Made by a program: the position numbers and the translations under genes. A stretch of 64,000 bases of DNA from CAYJPV01 sp964372095. Its GTDB lineage: Bacteria; Acidobacteriota; Vicinamibacteria; Vicinamibacterales; JAKQTR01. Shown piece by piece: positions 56,344-64,000 of this stretch. The notes under the pieces are model-generated. The model saw only the letters and a list, made by a program, of their open reading frames with translations, ran no database searches and had not been told where the DNA came from. How positions within the stretch are numbered: position 1 is the stretch's first letter; each line of letters starts with the position of its first letter. The DNA lies in assembly GCA_964372095.1 (NCBI GenBank), contig CAYJPV010000024.1, positions 1-64,000 of the forward strand, written 5' to 3'.

Positions 56344-59300
56344 GTGCTGGAGAGTCTGACCAGATTGCGGGCGTGGCGCGATGCGCTAGGCCGGCGCGCC
56401 GATCGCGCGGGCGACGAGCCTCCGCTGCGCGCGGCGCTGTTCAGCCGGGAGCAACTGGAGCGGCACGGAACCGTCCTGGCGGGCACGCATCGATTGAGCG
56501 GGCGCCGGGGCGCCAACGAACTGCTGTCCAGGCTGGGCGCCAACGAAGACCTGCTCATCGCGGTCCGCACGTCGCTGACCGAGGCCGTCAACGACAAGCG
56601 GCGCATCACGCCAGCGGGCGAATGGCTGCTCGACAACTTCTATCTGGTCGAAGAGCAGATACGCACCGCGCGCCGACACCTGCCGGCCGGCTACAGCCGC
56701 GAACTGCCGACCCTGGCGGACGGGCCGTCCGCCGGGTTGCCCCGTGTCTACGATCTCGCGCTGGAGGTGATCTCGCACGGCGACGGGAGGGTGGACACAG
56801 AGGGTCTCGGCGGCTTCATCGCGGCGTATCAGGTCTCGATGCCGCTGGCGCTGGGTGAATTGTGGGCCATCCCGATCATGCTGCGCCTGGCCCTCATCGA
56901 GAACCTGCGCCGGGTGGCTGCCAGGATCGGGTCGGACCGTGTGAGCCGGAACCGGGCCGACTACTGGGCCGACCTGATGACGGCGACCGCCGAACAGGAT
57001 CCGAAGAGCCTCATCCTCGTGATCGCCGACATGGCGCGATCGAGCCCGCCCATGGTGGGCTCGTTCGTGGCCGAGTTCGCGCGCCGGCTGCAGGGCAAGA
57101 GCCCGGCGCTGGCGTTGCCGCTCACGTGGATCGAACAGCGCCTGGCTGAAGACGGCCACACGATCGAGTCCGTCGTGCAGTCCGAGAACCAGCAGCAGGC
57201 TGCCGACCAGGTCTCGATCAGCAACAGCATCAGCAGTCTCCGGTTCCTTGGGGCCACGGACTGGCAGGTCTTCGTGGAAGCCAGGAGCAGCGTGGAGCGG
57301 ATCCTGCGGGACGATCCGGCCGGCGTGTACGCCCGCATGGACTTCAGCACGCGGGACCAGTACCGCCACGTCGTCGAACTGACGGCCCGGCGGGCCCATG
57401 TCAGGGAAGACCTCGTGGCGCAGAGGGCCACGGACCTGGCGCAGGCGAGCGCGGCCGCGGCCGGGCCCGACGCCAAAGCCGCGCACGTGGGCTTCTTCCT
57501 GGTCGACTCGGGACTCGAGCGCCTCGAGCGCGAGGTCCGCGCGCGGCTGGCGCCAGCGGAGAAGATGCGGCGCTGGTGTCTCAAACGGCCACTGGGGCTC
57601 TACCTCGGCGGGGTCGCCGTGCTGACCGGCATGCCGATAGCCGGCCTCGTGATGTACCTGCGCGACCACGGGGCGCCCGGGTGGCTGACCGCCGGCGTGG
57701 TGGTGTTGCTTGCGCTCAGCCTCAGCCAGCCGGCTGTCGCGCTGATTAACGGGCTCGTCTCCCGGCTCGCGAAGCCCCGGGCCCTGCCGAAGATCGATCT
57801 GTCCGACGGGATTCCCCCGGACGCCCTCACGCTGGTCGTCGTACCCACGCTGATCACCAGCGCGGCGCATGTCGAGCGCCTGGTTGAAGCGCTGGAGGTA
57901 CGATTCCTCGGCAACCGCGACGACCATCTGAAGTTCGGACTGCTGACCGATCTGGCCGACGCGCCGCAGGAATCCCAACCGGAGGATGAGGCGCTGGTGC
58001 AGCTGGCAGCGGAACGCGTGGCCCAGCTCAATAACAAGTACGGCGCGCCGTTCTTCCTGTTCCATCGCCCGAGACGCTGGAACGCCGACGAGCGTGTCTG
58101 GATGGGCTTCGAGCGAAAACGCGGCAAGCTGGCTGAGTTGAATGCCCTGCTGCGGGGTGCGTCGTCGGGTCCGTTCTCGCGGATCGTGGGGCAGACATCC
58201 ATCCTCACGCAGGTCAAGTACGTCATCACGCTCGACGCCGATACGCAGCTGCCCCGGGATGCCGCGCGCCTCATGGTCGGCGCGATGATGCACCCCCTCA
58301 ACCGGCCGAAGTACGACGAAGAGGAGCAGCGCGTCACCGAAGGCTACGGCATCCTGCAGCCCCGGGTGGCCATCAGCCTGCCGGGGGCGAACCGGTCGCG
58401 CTACGCCCAGCTGTGGTCCAGCGAGCCCGGCATCGATCCCTACACCCGCGTCGTGTCCGACGTGTACCAGGACCTCTTCGGCGAAGGGTCGTTCATCGGC
58501 AAGGGCATCTACGACGTCGACGCCTTCCACCTCGCCGTCGGGACCCGGTTCCCTGACAACCGGATTCTGAGCCACGATCTGATCGAGGGCTGTTATGCCC
58601 GGGCCGGCTTGCTGACCGACGTGCAGGTCTACGAGGACTACCCGTCAGGCTACGACGAAGATGTGCGGCGGCGGTACCGATGGATTCGCGGAGACTGGCA
58701 GTTGTGGCCGTGGCTGTTTCCGGTCGCCCCGGACGCCAATGGGTGGAGCAGTCACAACTTCATCCCGACCCTCGGCCGCTGGAAACTGTTCGACAACCTC
58801 CGCCGGAGCCTGGTCCCGGCGGCGCAGGTGGTCCTGCTCCTGGTGGCATGGACCTGGCTGTCGCCCGCGTGGGCCTGGACGCTCGGCGTGGCAGGCTGCC
58901 TGCTGGTGCCGGCGCTCCTCACGTCCGTGCTCGGATTGGTCCGCAAGCCGGCTGACGTGCTCGTGGTCCGGCATCTGGAGGCAGGCGCGCGTCTCGTCGG
59001 TCGTCAGGTGGCCCAGGCGACGCTGACGCTCGCGTGTCTCCCGCACGAAGCGTACTACAGCACCGGCGCCGCTCTCCGTTCGGCGGTCCGGATGCTGATC
59101 ACGCACCGGCATCTTCTCGACTGGACGGCGTCGGCCCATCGAGAACGGGTCGGGCTGGCCGGGTTGGCCGGCGTGTGGGCCCGGATGTGGATGGCGCCCA
59201 CGCTGGCGTGCGGAGCCGCGCTGGGCCTGGCGTGGGTCAGGCCCTCGTCCCTGACGACGGCCGCTCCCGTTCTGCTGCTGTGGTTTGTCGCGCCGATTGC

Positions 59301-62300
59301 GGCCTGGGAGCTCAGTCGTCCGCTCACCCGCCATCGGGCACGGATGACGGCCGATCAGACCCGGTTCCTGGGCGGCGTCGCGCGGCGCACGTGGCAGTTC
59401 TTCGAGACGCACGTGGGCGCAGGCGACCGCTGGCTGCCTCCGGACAACTTCCAGGAGTCACCCGGACCCGCCGTGGCCCACCGCACGTCCCCGACGAACA
59501 TGGGGCTGGCGTTGCTCGCCACGTTGTCGGCCCACGATTTCGGCTACGTCTCGGCCGGCGGTCTTGTCTCCAGGACGTCGCGAGCACTGGCGACGATGGC
59601 AGGCATGGAACGGTACCGCGGGCATTTCTACAACTGGTACGACACGCAGTCGCTGGTGCCTCTTGAACCGCGGTACATCTCGTCGGTGGACAGCGGCAAC
59701 CTTGCCGGCCATCTGCTCGTCTTGAGGACCGGTTTGCTCGCGATTCCCGACGCGCCTGTTCTCCACGCACGGGCGTTTCAGGGGCTGCGCGAGACGCTGG
59801 ACCTCTGCGCCGAAGCGCTGGCCGGGGCAGCATCCCCGCCCCTGCTGACACTGCAGCGCTCCACGCAGGCGGCGTGCGACGCGCCTCCCCTGACGCTGGA
59901 CAGTGCCAGCGTGACGCTGCAGCGCCTCGGCGTCGAATGTCAGGCGCTCGTCGCCATGTTCGCCGGGTCCGTGTCGTCGGAAGCCAGCCGATGGGCGGAC
60001 GCGTACGCCGGGCAGTGCCGGGACCTCAACGCCGACCTGGCCGCTGTCGCCCCGAGGCTGGCCGCGTCGGCGCCGGCGGATTCGGCCGCCGATGTCCGTA
60101 TGCCCACGCTGCGGGAGGTCGCGGCGCTCGATGACGAACGGGCCGCCGCGGCGCGCGACCGGATCACGGTGATCGAGCAGCTCGCCGCACAGGCGGGCGA
60201 CCTTGCGGACATGGAGTGGCGCTTCCTGTTCGACAAGACTCGTCAGCTCCTGTCCATCGGGTACAGCGTGACCGATCGCCGCCGGGATTCGGGTTACTAC
60301 GACCTGCTGGCATCCGAGGCCCGCTTCTGCATTTTCGTGGCGATCGCGCAGGGCCATCTGCCGCAGGAGAGCTGGTTCGCGCTGGGACGACTGCTCACCC
60401 GGACAACCGGCTCGCCCGTGCTCCTGTCGTGGAGCGGCTCGATGTTCGAGTACCTGATGCCCCTCACCGTCATGCCCTGCCATGCCGGGACGCTGATCGA
60501 CCAGACGTGCCACGCGGCGGTCCTGCGCCAGATCGAGTACGGCAAGTACTGTGGCGTGCCGTGGGGGATCTCGGAATCGGCGTACAACCTGCTGGATGCG
60601 CGCCTGACGTATCAGTACCGCGCCTTCGGGGTGCCAGGCCTGGGACTCAAGCGTGGACTCGCCGACGACCTCGTCGTGGCGCCGTACGCCTCGGCGCTGG
60701 CGTTGCTGGTACGGCCCGCCGATGCCTGCGAGAACCTGCAGCGCCTGGCGGCCGAGGGGTTCTGCGGCGAGATGGGGTTCTACGAAGCCATCGACTACAC
60801 GGCTCTCCGGCGGCCGCGCGGTCTGGCCTACGGGCTCGTGCGGTCGTACATGGCGCATCACCAGGGGATGACGCTGCTGTCGCTGGCGCACACGTTGCTC
60901 GGCGGCCTGATGCAGGAACGATTTGCCGCGGAACCCATGTTCCAGGCGACGGCGCTCCTCCTGCAGGAACGGATCCCTCGCGCCAGCGCGTCGTACCTGC
61001 TCGCCACTCCCGCGTCGGAAACGCGCCGGCCGCCTGGCGGAGGCGAGCCTCCCGTCCGCGCGTTCACCACCCCGGACACGCCCCACCCGGAGGTGCAGTT
61101 GCTGTCCAACGGCCGTTACCACGTGGCCGTCACCAACGCAGGCGGGGGCTACAGTCGCTGGAAAGATCTGGCCGTGACGCGGTGGCGCGAAGACACGACA
61201 CGAGACCACTGGGGCACCTTCTGCTACATCCGGGACCTCGCCAACGGTGACCGCTGGTCCACGACCCATCAGCCGACCTGCTACCCGTCGGAGCGCTTCG
61301 AAGCCGTGTTCTCCGAGGCACGTGCCGAGTTCCGCAGCCGCACGCACGGGATCGAGAGTTACACCGAGATTGCCGTGTCGCCCGAAGATGATGTCGAGTT
61401 GCGGCGGCTGCATCTGACCAACTGCGGACGGACGCGCCGGACCATCGAAGTCACCAGCTACGCCGAGGTCGTGCTGGCTGCGTCCGCATCCGACAGCCGG
61501 CACCCGGCCTTCAGCAACCTGTTCGTGCAGACGGAGATCGTGGCCGAGCAGCGCGCGATTCTCTGCACGAGGCGGCCGCGGTCGGCGGGCGAGTTGACGC
61601 CCTGGATGTTTCACCTCATGGCGCCGCACGGCACCGCCGGCGGCACTGCGCTGTCGTACGAAACCGATCGGCTACGTTTCGTCGGCCGCGGCCGCACGCC
61701 CGCGGACCCGCGCGCCATGCAGGAACCCGGGGCGTTGTCGGGCACGCAGGGTTCGGTACTCGACCCGATCGTGGCGATCCGCGGCGTGTACGTGCTCGAG
61801 CCCGACGAGTCGATTGCGATCGACATGGTGTTCGGCGTGGCCGACACCCGCGACGGGTGCCTGGGGTTCGTCGGCAAGTACCAGGATCGCCGGCTGGCGA
61901 ACCGCGTGTTCGCGCTGGCGTCGACGCATGCCCAGGTCGTACTGCGGCAGCTGAACGCCTCCGAAGTCGACGCCCAGCTCTACTGCCGCCTGGCCGGTTC
62001 CATCCTGTACGCCAATCCGTCGTTGCGGGCCGAGCCAGCCATCGTCGCAGCGAACCGGCGCGGCCAATCCGGGCTGTGGGGCTACTCGGTGTCGGGTGAC
62101 CTGCCGATCGTGTTGCTCCAGATTGGGGACCTCGAGCATCTGGAACTGGCCCGTCAGCTCGTCCAGGCCCACGCGTACTGGCGCCTGAAGGGCCTTCCGG
62201 TCGATCTTGTGATTTGGAACGACGATCGCGCGGGGTACCGGCAACTGCTCCAGGAGCAAATCCTCGCCCTCATCGCAGCGGGCGTGGAAACCAACGCGCC

Positions 62301-64000
62301 AGACCGTCAGGGCGCGGTCTTCGCACGGGCGCTCGAGCAGATCTCCAGCGAGGATCGGACGTTGTTCCTGGCCGTGGCGCGGGTCATCGTTGCCGACAAC
62401 CGGGGCACTCTGGCGGAGCAGATCGCCGGCCGCCGCGTCGAGGCGCTGCCTCCGCTCGTGCCCGCCTGGCGCGCGCGCGCGTCCCTCGCCGCGACGCTCG
62501 AACCGCCGCGCCGGAACGGCCTGTCGCACTTCAACGGGGTCGGCGGCTTCAGCCGGGGAGGCTCCGAATACGTGATCGCCACGGGGCCCACGACGGAAAC
62601 GCCTGCGCCCTGGGTGAACGTCCTGGCGAATCCGCACTTCGGGTCCGTGGTATCCGAGAGTGGTTCGGCGTACACCTGGGCCGACAACGCCCATGAGTTC
62701 CGTCTGACGCCCTGGAACAACGATCCCGTCAGCGACGTGAGCGGCGAGGCTATCTACATCCGGGATGAGGAGAACGGCCGGTTCTGGTCGCCCACCGCGC
62801 AGCCCGCGGGCAGCGGCGGCAGTTATGTGACCCGTCATGGATTCGGCTACACCGTGTACGAGCACACGGAAGACGGCATCGTCTCCGAGCTGACCGTGTT
62901 CGTGGACCTCGCGGAGCCCGTCAAGTGGTCGGTGCTCACCCTGCACAATCGTTCCGGTCGCTTCCGGCGGCTGTCCGTGACCGGGTATGTGGAGTGGGTG
63001 CTTGGCGACCGCCGCGCGACCACCGGGCCCCACGTGGTGACCAGCCTCGATCCGGAGAGCGGAGCGATTGTCGCGCGCAACGCCCACAACGCGGACTTCG
63101 CCGGCCGCACCGCCTACTTCCATGTGAACGATCCCGGCCGCAGCGTGACCGGCGACCGGACCGAGTTCATCGGTCGAAACGGATCACTGCGGCAGCCGGC
63201 TGCCATGCGGAGGGCTGCGTTGTCGGGACGGGTCGGCAGCACGGTGGACCCCTGCGCGGCGATTCGCGTCGTTGCCGGACTGCCGGCAGGCGACCGGCGC
63301 GAGATTGTTTTCGCGCTCGGCGTGCGCGAAACCGGGGACGAGACGGCGCGACCGCTGAGCCAGCCTGCGGGCGCGCCGGGTGCTGCGCTCGACGCGGTCA
63401 CGCGGTTCTGGACGCGCACGCTTGGCGCGGTGCAGGTCGAGACGCCGGACGCCGCGCTCAACGCCCTGGCCAATGGCTGGCTCCTCTATCAGACGCTGGC
63501 CTGCAGGCTCTGGGGCAGAAGCGGCTTCTACCAGTCGGGCGGCGCCTTCGGATTCCGTGATCAGCTGCAGGATGTGATGGCCCTCGTGCACACGGAGCCG
63601 GCCCTGATGCGGAGCCATCTGCTGCTGTGCGCGTCGCGGCAGTTCCCGGAGGGCGACGTTCAACACTGGTGGCATCCGCCCGCCGGGCGGGGTGTCCGCA
63701 CCAAGTGTTCCGACGATCACCTCTGGCTCGTGGTCGCTGCGGCGCGGTACGTGACCGTCACCGGCGACACCGGCGTCCTCGACGAGACGGTGCCCTTCAT
63801 CGAAGGGCGGGCCGTGAACGTCGACGAAGATTCCTATTACGACCTGCCAGGCCAGTCCGCTGCGTTCGCCAGCCTCTACGACCATTGTGTGCGCGCGATC
63901 GAGAGGCGGCTGCCGGTCGGCGCTCACGGCCTGCCGCTCATGGGTTCCGGCGACTGGAACGACGGGATGGACAAGGTTGGCGCGAAAGGACAGGGCGAGA
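56344..64000 (+). CDS. Cyclic beta-1,2-glucan synthase (NdvB/Cgs-like), incomplete at window end
   Basis: At least 2552 aa, still open at the window edge; GTG start with GGAGGG at 56333-56338. Order: N-terminal helical domain, membrane helices near 416-465, GT84-type glucosyltransferase with the Asp-x-Asp site in VITLDADTQLPRDAA (near 630) and RWIRGDWQLWPWL, more membrane helices (822-860, 937-985), a glycoamylase-like region (HFYNWYDTQSL, then VPWGISESAYN near 1404), and two beta-supersandwich/GH94 repeats ending in the catalytic GSGDWNDGMDKVG at the edge. It makes and cyclises periplasmic beta-1,2-glucan, used in osmotic adaptation and host or surface interaction. Roughly the last few hundred residues are outside the window. 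Confidence 0.95.
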   Translation, partial: MLESLTRLRAWRDALGRRADRAGDEPPLRAALFSREQLERHGTVLAGTHRLSGRRGANELLSRLGANEDLLIAVRTSLTEAVNDKRRITPAGEWLLDNFYLVEEQIRTARRHLPAGYSRELPTLADGPSAGLPRVYDLALEVISHGDGRVDTEGLGGFIAAYQVSMPLALGELWAIPIMLRLALIENLRRVAARIGSDRVSRNRADYWADLMTATAEQDPKSLILVIADMARSSPPMVGSFVAEFARRLQGKSPALALPLTWIEQRLAEDGHTIESVVQSENQQQAADQVSISNSISSLRFLGATDWQVFVEARSSVERILRDDPAGVYARMDFSTRDQYRHVVELTARRAHVREDLVAQRATDLAQASAAAAGPDAKAAHVGFFLVDSGLERLEREVRARLAPAEKMRRWCLKRPLGLYLGGVAVLTGMPIAGLVMYLRDHGAPGWLTAGVVVLLALSLSQPAVALINGLVSRLAKPRALPKIDLSDGIPPDALTLVVVPTLITSAAHVERLVEALEVRFLGNRDDHLKFGLLTDLADAPQESQPEDEALVQLAAERVAQLNNKYGAPFFLFHRPRRWNADERVWMGFERKRGKLAELNALLRGASSGPFSRIVGQTSILTQVKYVITLDADTQLPRDAARLMVGAMMHPLNRPKYDEEEQRVTEGYGILQPRVAISLPGANRSRYAQLWSSEPGIDPYTRVVSDVYQDLFGEGSFIGKGIYDVDAFHLAVGTRFPDNRILSHDLIEGCYARAGLLTDVQVYEDYPSGYDEDVRRRYRWIRGDWQLWPWLFPVAPDANGWSSHNFIPTLGRWKLFDNLRRSLVPAAQVVLLLVAWTWLSPAWAWTLGVAGCLLVPALLTSVLGLVRKPADVLVVRHLEAGARLVGRQVAQATLTLACLPHEAYYSTGAALRSAVRMLITHRHLLDWTASAHRERVGLAGLAGVWARMWMAPTLACGAALGLAWVRPSSLTTAAPVLLLWFVAPIAAWELSRPLTRHRARMTADQTRFLGGVARRTWQFFETHVGAGDRWLPPDNFQESPGPAVAHRTSPTNMGLALLATLSAHDFGYVSAGGLVSRTSRALATMAGMERYRGHFYNWYDTQSLVPLEPRYISSVDSGNLAGHLLVLRTGLLAIPDAPVLHARAFQGLRETLDLCAEALAGAASPPLLTLQRSTQAACDAPPLTLDSASVTLQRLGVECQALVAMFAGSVSSEASRWADAYAGQCRDLNADLAAVAPRLAASAPADSAADVRMPTLREVAALDDERAAAARDRITVIEQLAAQAGDLADMEWRFLFDKTRQLLSIGYSVTDRRRDSGYYDLLASEARFCIFVAIAQGHLPQESWFALGRLLTRTTGSPVLLSWSGSMFEYLMPLTVMPCHAGTLIDQTCHAAVLRQIEYGKYCGVPWGISESAYNLLDARLTYQYRAFGVPGLGLKRGLADDLVVAPYASALALLVRPADACENLQRLAAEGFCGEMGFYEAIDYTALRRPRGLAYGLVRSYMAHHQGMTLLSLAHTLLGGLMQERFAAEPMFQATALLLQERIPRASASYLLATPASETRRPPGGGEPPVRAFTTPDTPHPEVQLLSNGRYHVAVTNAGGGYSRWKDLAVTRWREDTTRDHWGTFCYIRDLANGDRWSTTHQPTCYPSERFEAVFSEARAEFRSRTHGIESYTEIAVSPEDDVELRRLHLTNCGRTRRTIEVTSYAEVVLAASASDSRHPAFSNLFVQTEIVAEQRAILCTRRPRSAGELTPWMFHLMAPHGTAGGTALSYETDRLRFVGRGRTPADPRAMQEPGALSGTQGSVLDPIVAIRGVYVLEPDESIAIDMVFGVADTRDGCLGFVGKYQDRRLANRVFALASTHAQVVLRQLNASEVDAQLYCRLAGSILYANPSLRAEPAIVAANRRGQSGLWGYSVSGDLPIVLLQIGDLEHLELARQLVQAHAYWRLKGLPVDLVIWNDDRAGYRQLLQEQILALIAAGVETNAPDRQGAVFARALEQISSEDRTLFLAVARVIVADNRGTLAEQIAGRRVEALPPLVPAWRARASLAATLEPPRRNGLSHFNGVGGFSRGGSEYVIATGPTTETPAPWVNVLANPHFGSVVSESGSAYTWADNAHEFRLTPWNNDPVSDVSGEAIYIRDEENGRFWSPTAQPAGSGGSYVTRHGFGYTVYEHTEDGIVSELTVFVDLAEPVKWSVLTLHNRSGRFRRLSVTGYVEWVLGDRRATTGPHVVTSLDPESGAIVARNAHNADFAGRTAYFHVNDPGRSVTGDRTEFIGRNGSLRQPAAMRRAALSGRVGSTVDPCAAIRVVAGLPAGDRREIVFALGVRETGDETARPLSQPAGAPGAALDAVTRFWTRTLGAVQVETPDAALNALANGWLLYQTLACRLWGRSGFYQSGGAFGFRDQLQDVMALVHTEPALMRSHLLLCASRQFPEGDVQHWWHPPAGRGVRTKCSDDHLWLVVAAARYVTVTGDTGVLDETVPFIEGRAVNVDEDSYYDLPGQSAAFASLYDHCVRAIERRLPVGAHGLPLMGSGDWNDGMDKVGAKGQGE

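Noticed and set aside
59458..61629. Long minus-strand frame opposite the glucan synthase (and a similar one at 56386-58575)
   Set aside because: The plus strand encodes a continuous, recognisable glucan synthase; the minus frame is a codon-bias shadow.
1..64000. tRNA, rRNA, insertion sequences or phage genes
   Set aside because: No tRNA-like CCA or T-loop context, rRNA segment, transposase or phage protein was recognised.

Overview
The window is high-GC (mostly mid-60s %) bacterial chromosome. Gene content suggests an acidobacterium of the Vicinamibacteria type: sortilin-like Asp-box exoproteins, S9/S58/M14 exopeptidases, an acetamidase, and dispersed palindromes whose translation reads VRLKPD or ASGFSRT. 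This taxonomic guess is inference; there is no rRNA gene here.

1-12.3 kb: an SRP RNA gene sits just ahead of the housekeeping run dnaX-ebfC-recR and two small genes. Then come a convergent msrB/lipoprotein pair, a GIY-YIG-like gene, a fatty acid desaturase, an alpha/beta hydrolase and an exported O-methyltransferase. A lower-GC type II restriction-modification pair (8.4-10.8 kb) looks acquired. A divergent TetR/methyltransferase pair shares an inverted-repeat operator. 12.3-22.1 kb: a tandem-fused UvrA-like ATPase (1689 aa) with a histidine phosphatase, an nrfHA ammonifying nitrite reductase operon with its own palindromic promoter site, and a sodium:solute symporter bracketed by two copies of an inverted-repeat element. 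22.1-36.1 kb: exported proteins and peptidases, an mgtE-type gene cut by an in-frame amber codon, LysE and MATE/ANKH-like transporters, a HAD phosphatase and a medium-chain reductase.

36.1-64 kb is an envelope and stress region framed by two paralogous CRP/FNR-type regulators. It encodes a DksA/TraR-type zinc protein, glycine-zipper, CsbD, CAP, DUF3494, lmo0937-like and GlsB/YeaQ-type proteins, an O-antigen-ligase-like protein with an AdoMet decarboxylase, a class A PBP, a P-type ATPase, a PA2778/PA2779-type pair in which the peptidase is fused to an apparent Omp85-like barrel, a B12-radical SAM enzyme, and a giant cyclic beta-1,2-glucan synthase running off the window end.

The most striking non-coding signal is a repeated promoter architecture confined, as far as I could see, to this last region. 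A palindrome TGTnC-N6-GnACA has its centre 29.5-30.5 bp before a -10 hexamer, as in class II CRP promoters. I found nine sites serving up to eleven promoters, two of them symmetric between divergent genes. Genes whose predicted leader is under 10 nt lack a Shine-Dalgarno sequence, while most of those with longer leaders have one. I propose a local regulon of one or both CRP-type paralogs. Other recurring structure includes degenerate 7-8 bp tandem arrays between genes, some supplying stop codons, and a 28-nt palindromic repeat inserted in frame just before the predicted autocleavage site of a DmpA-type peptidase.
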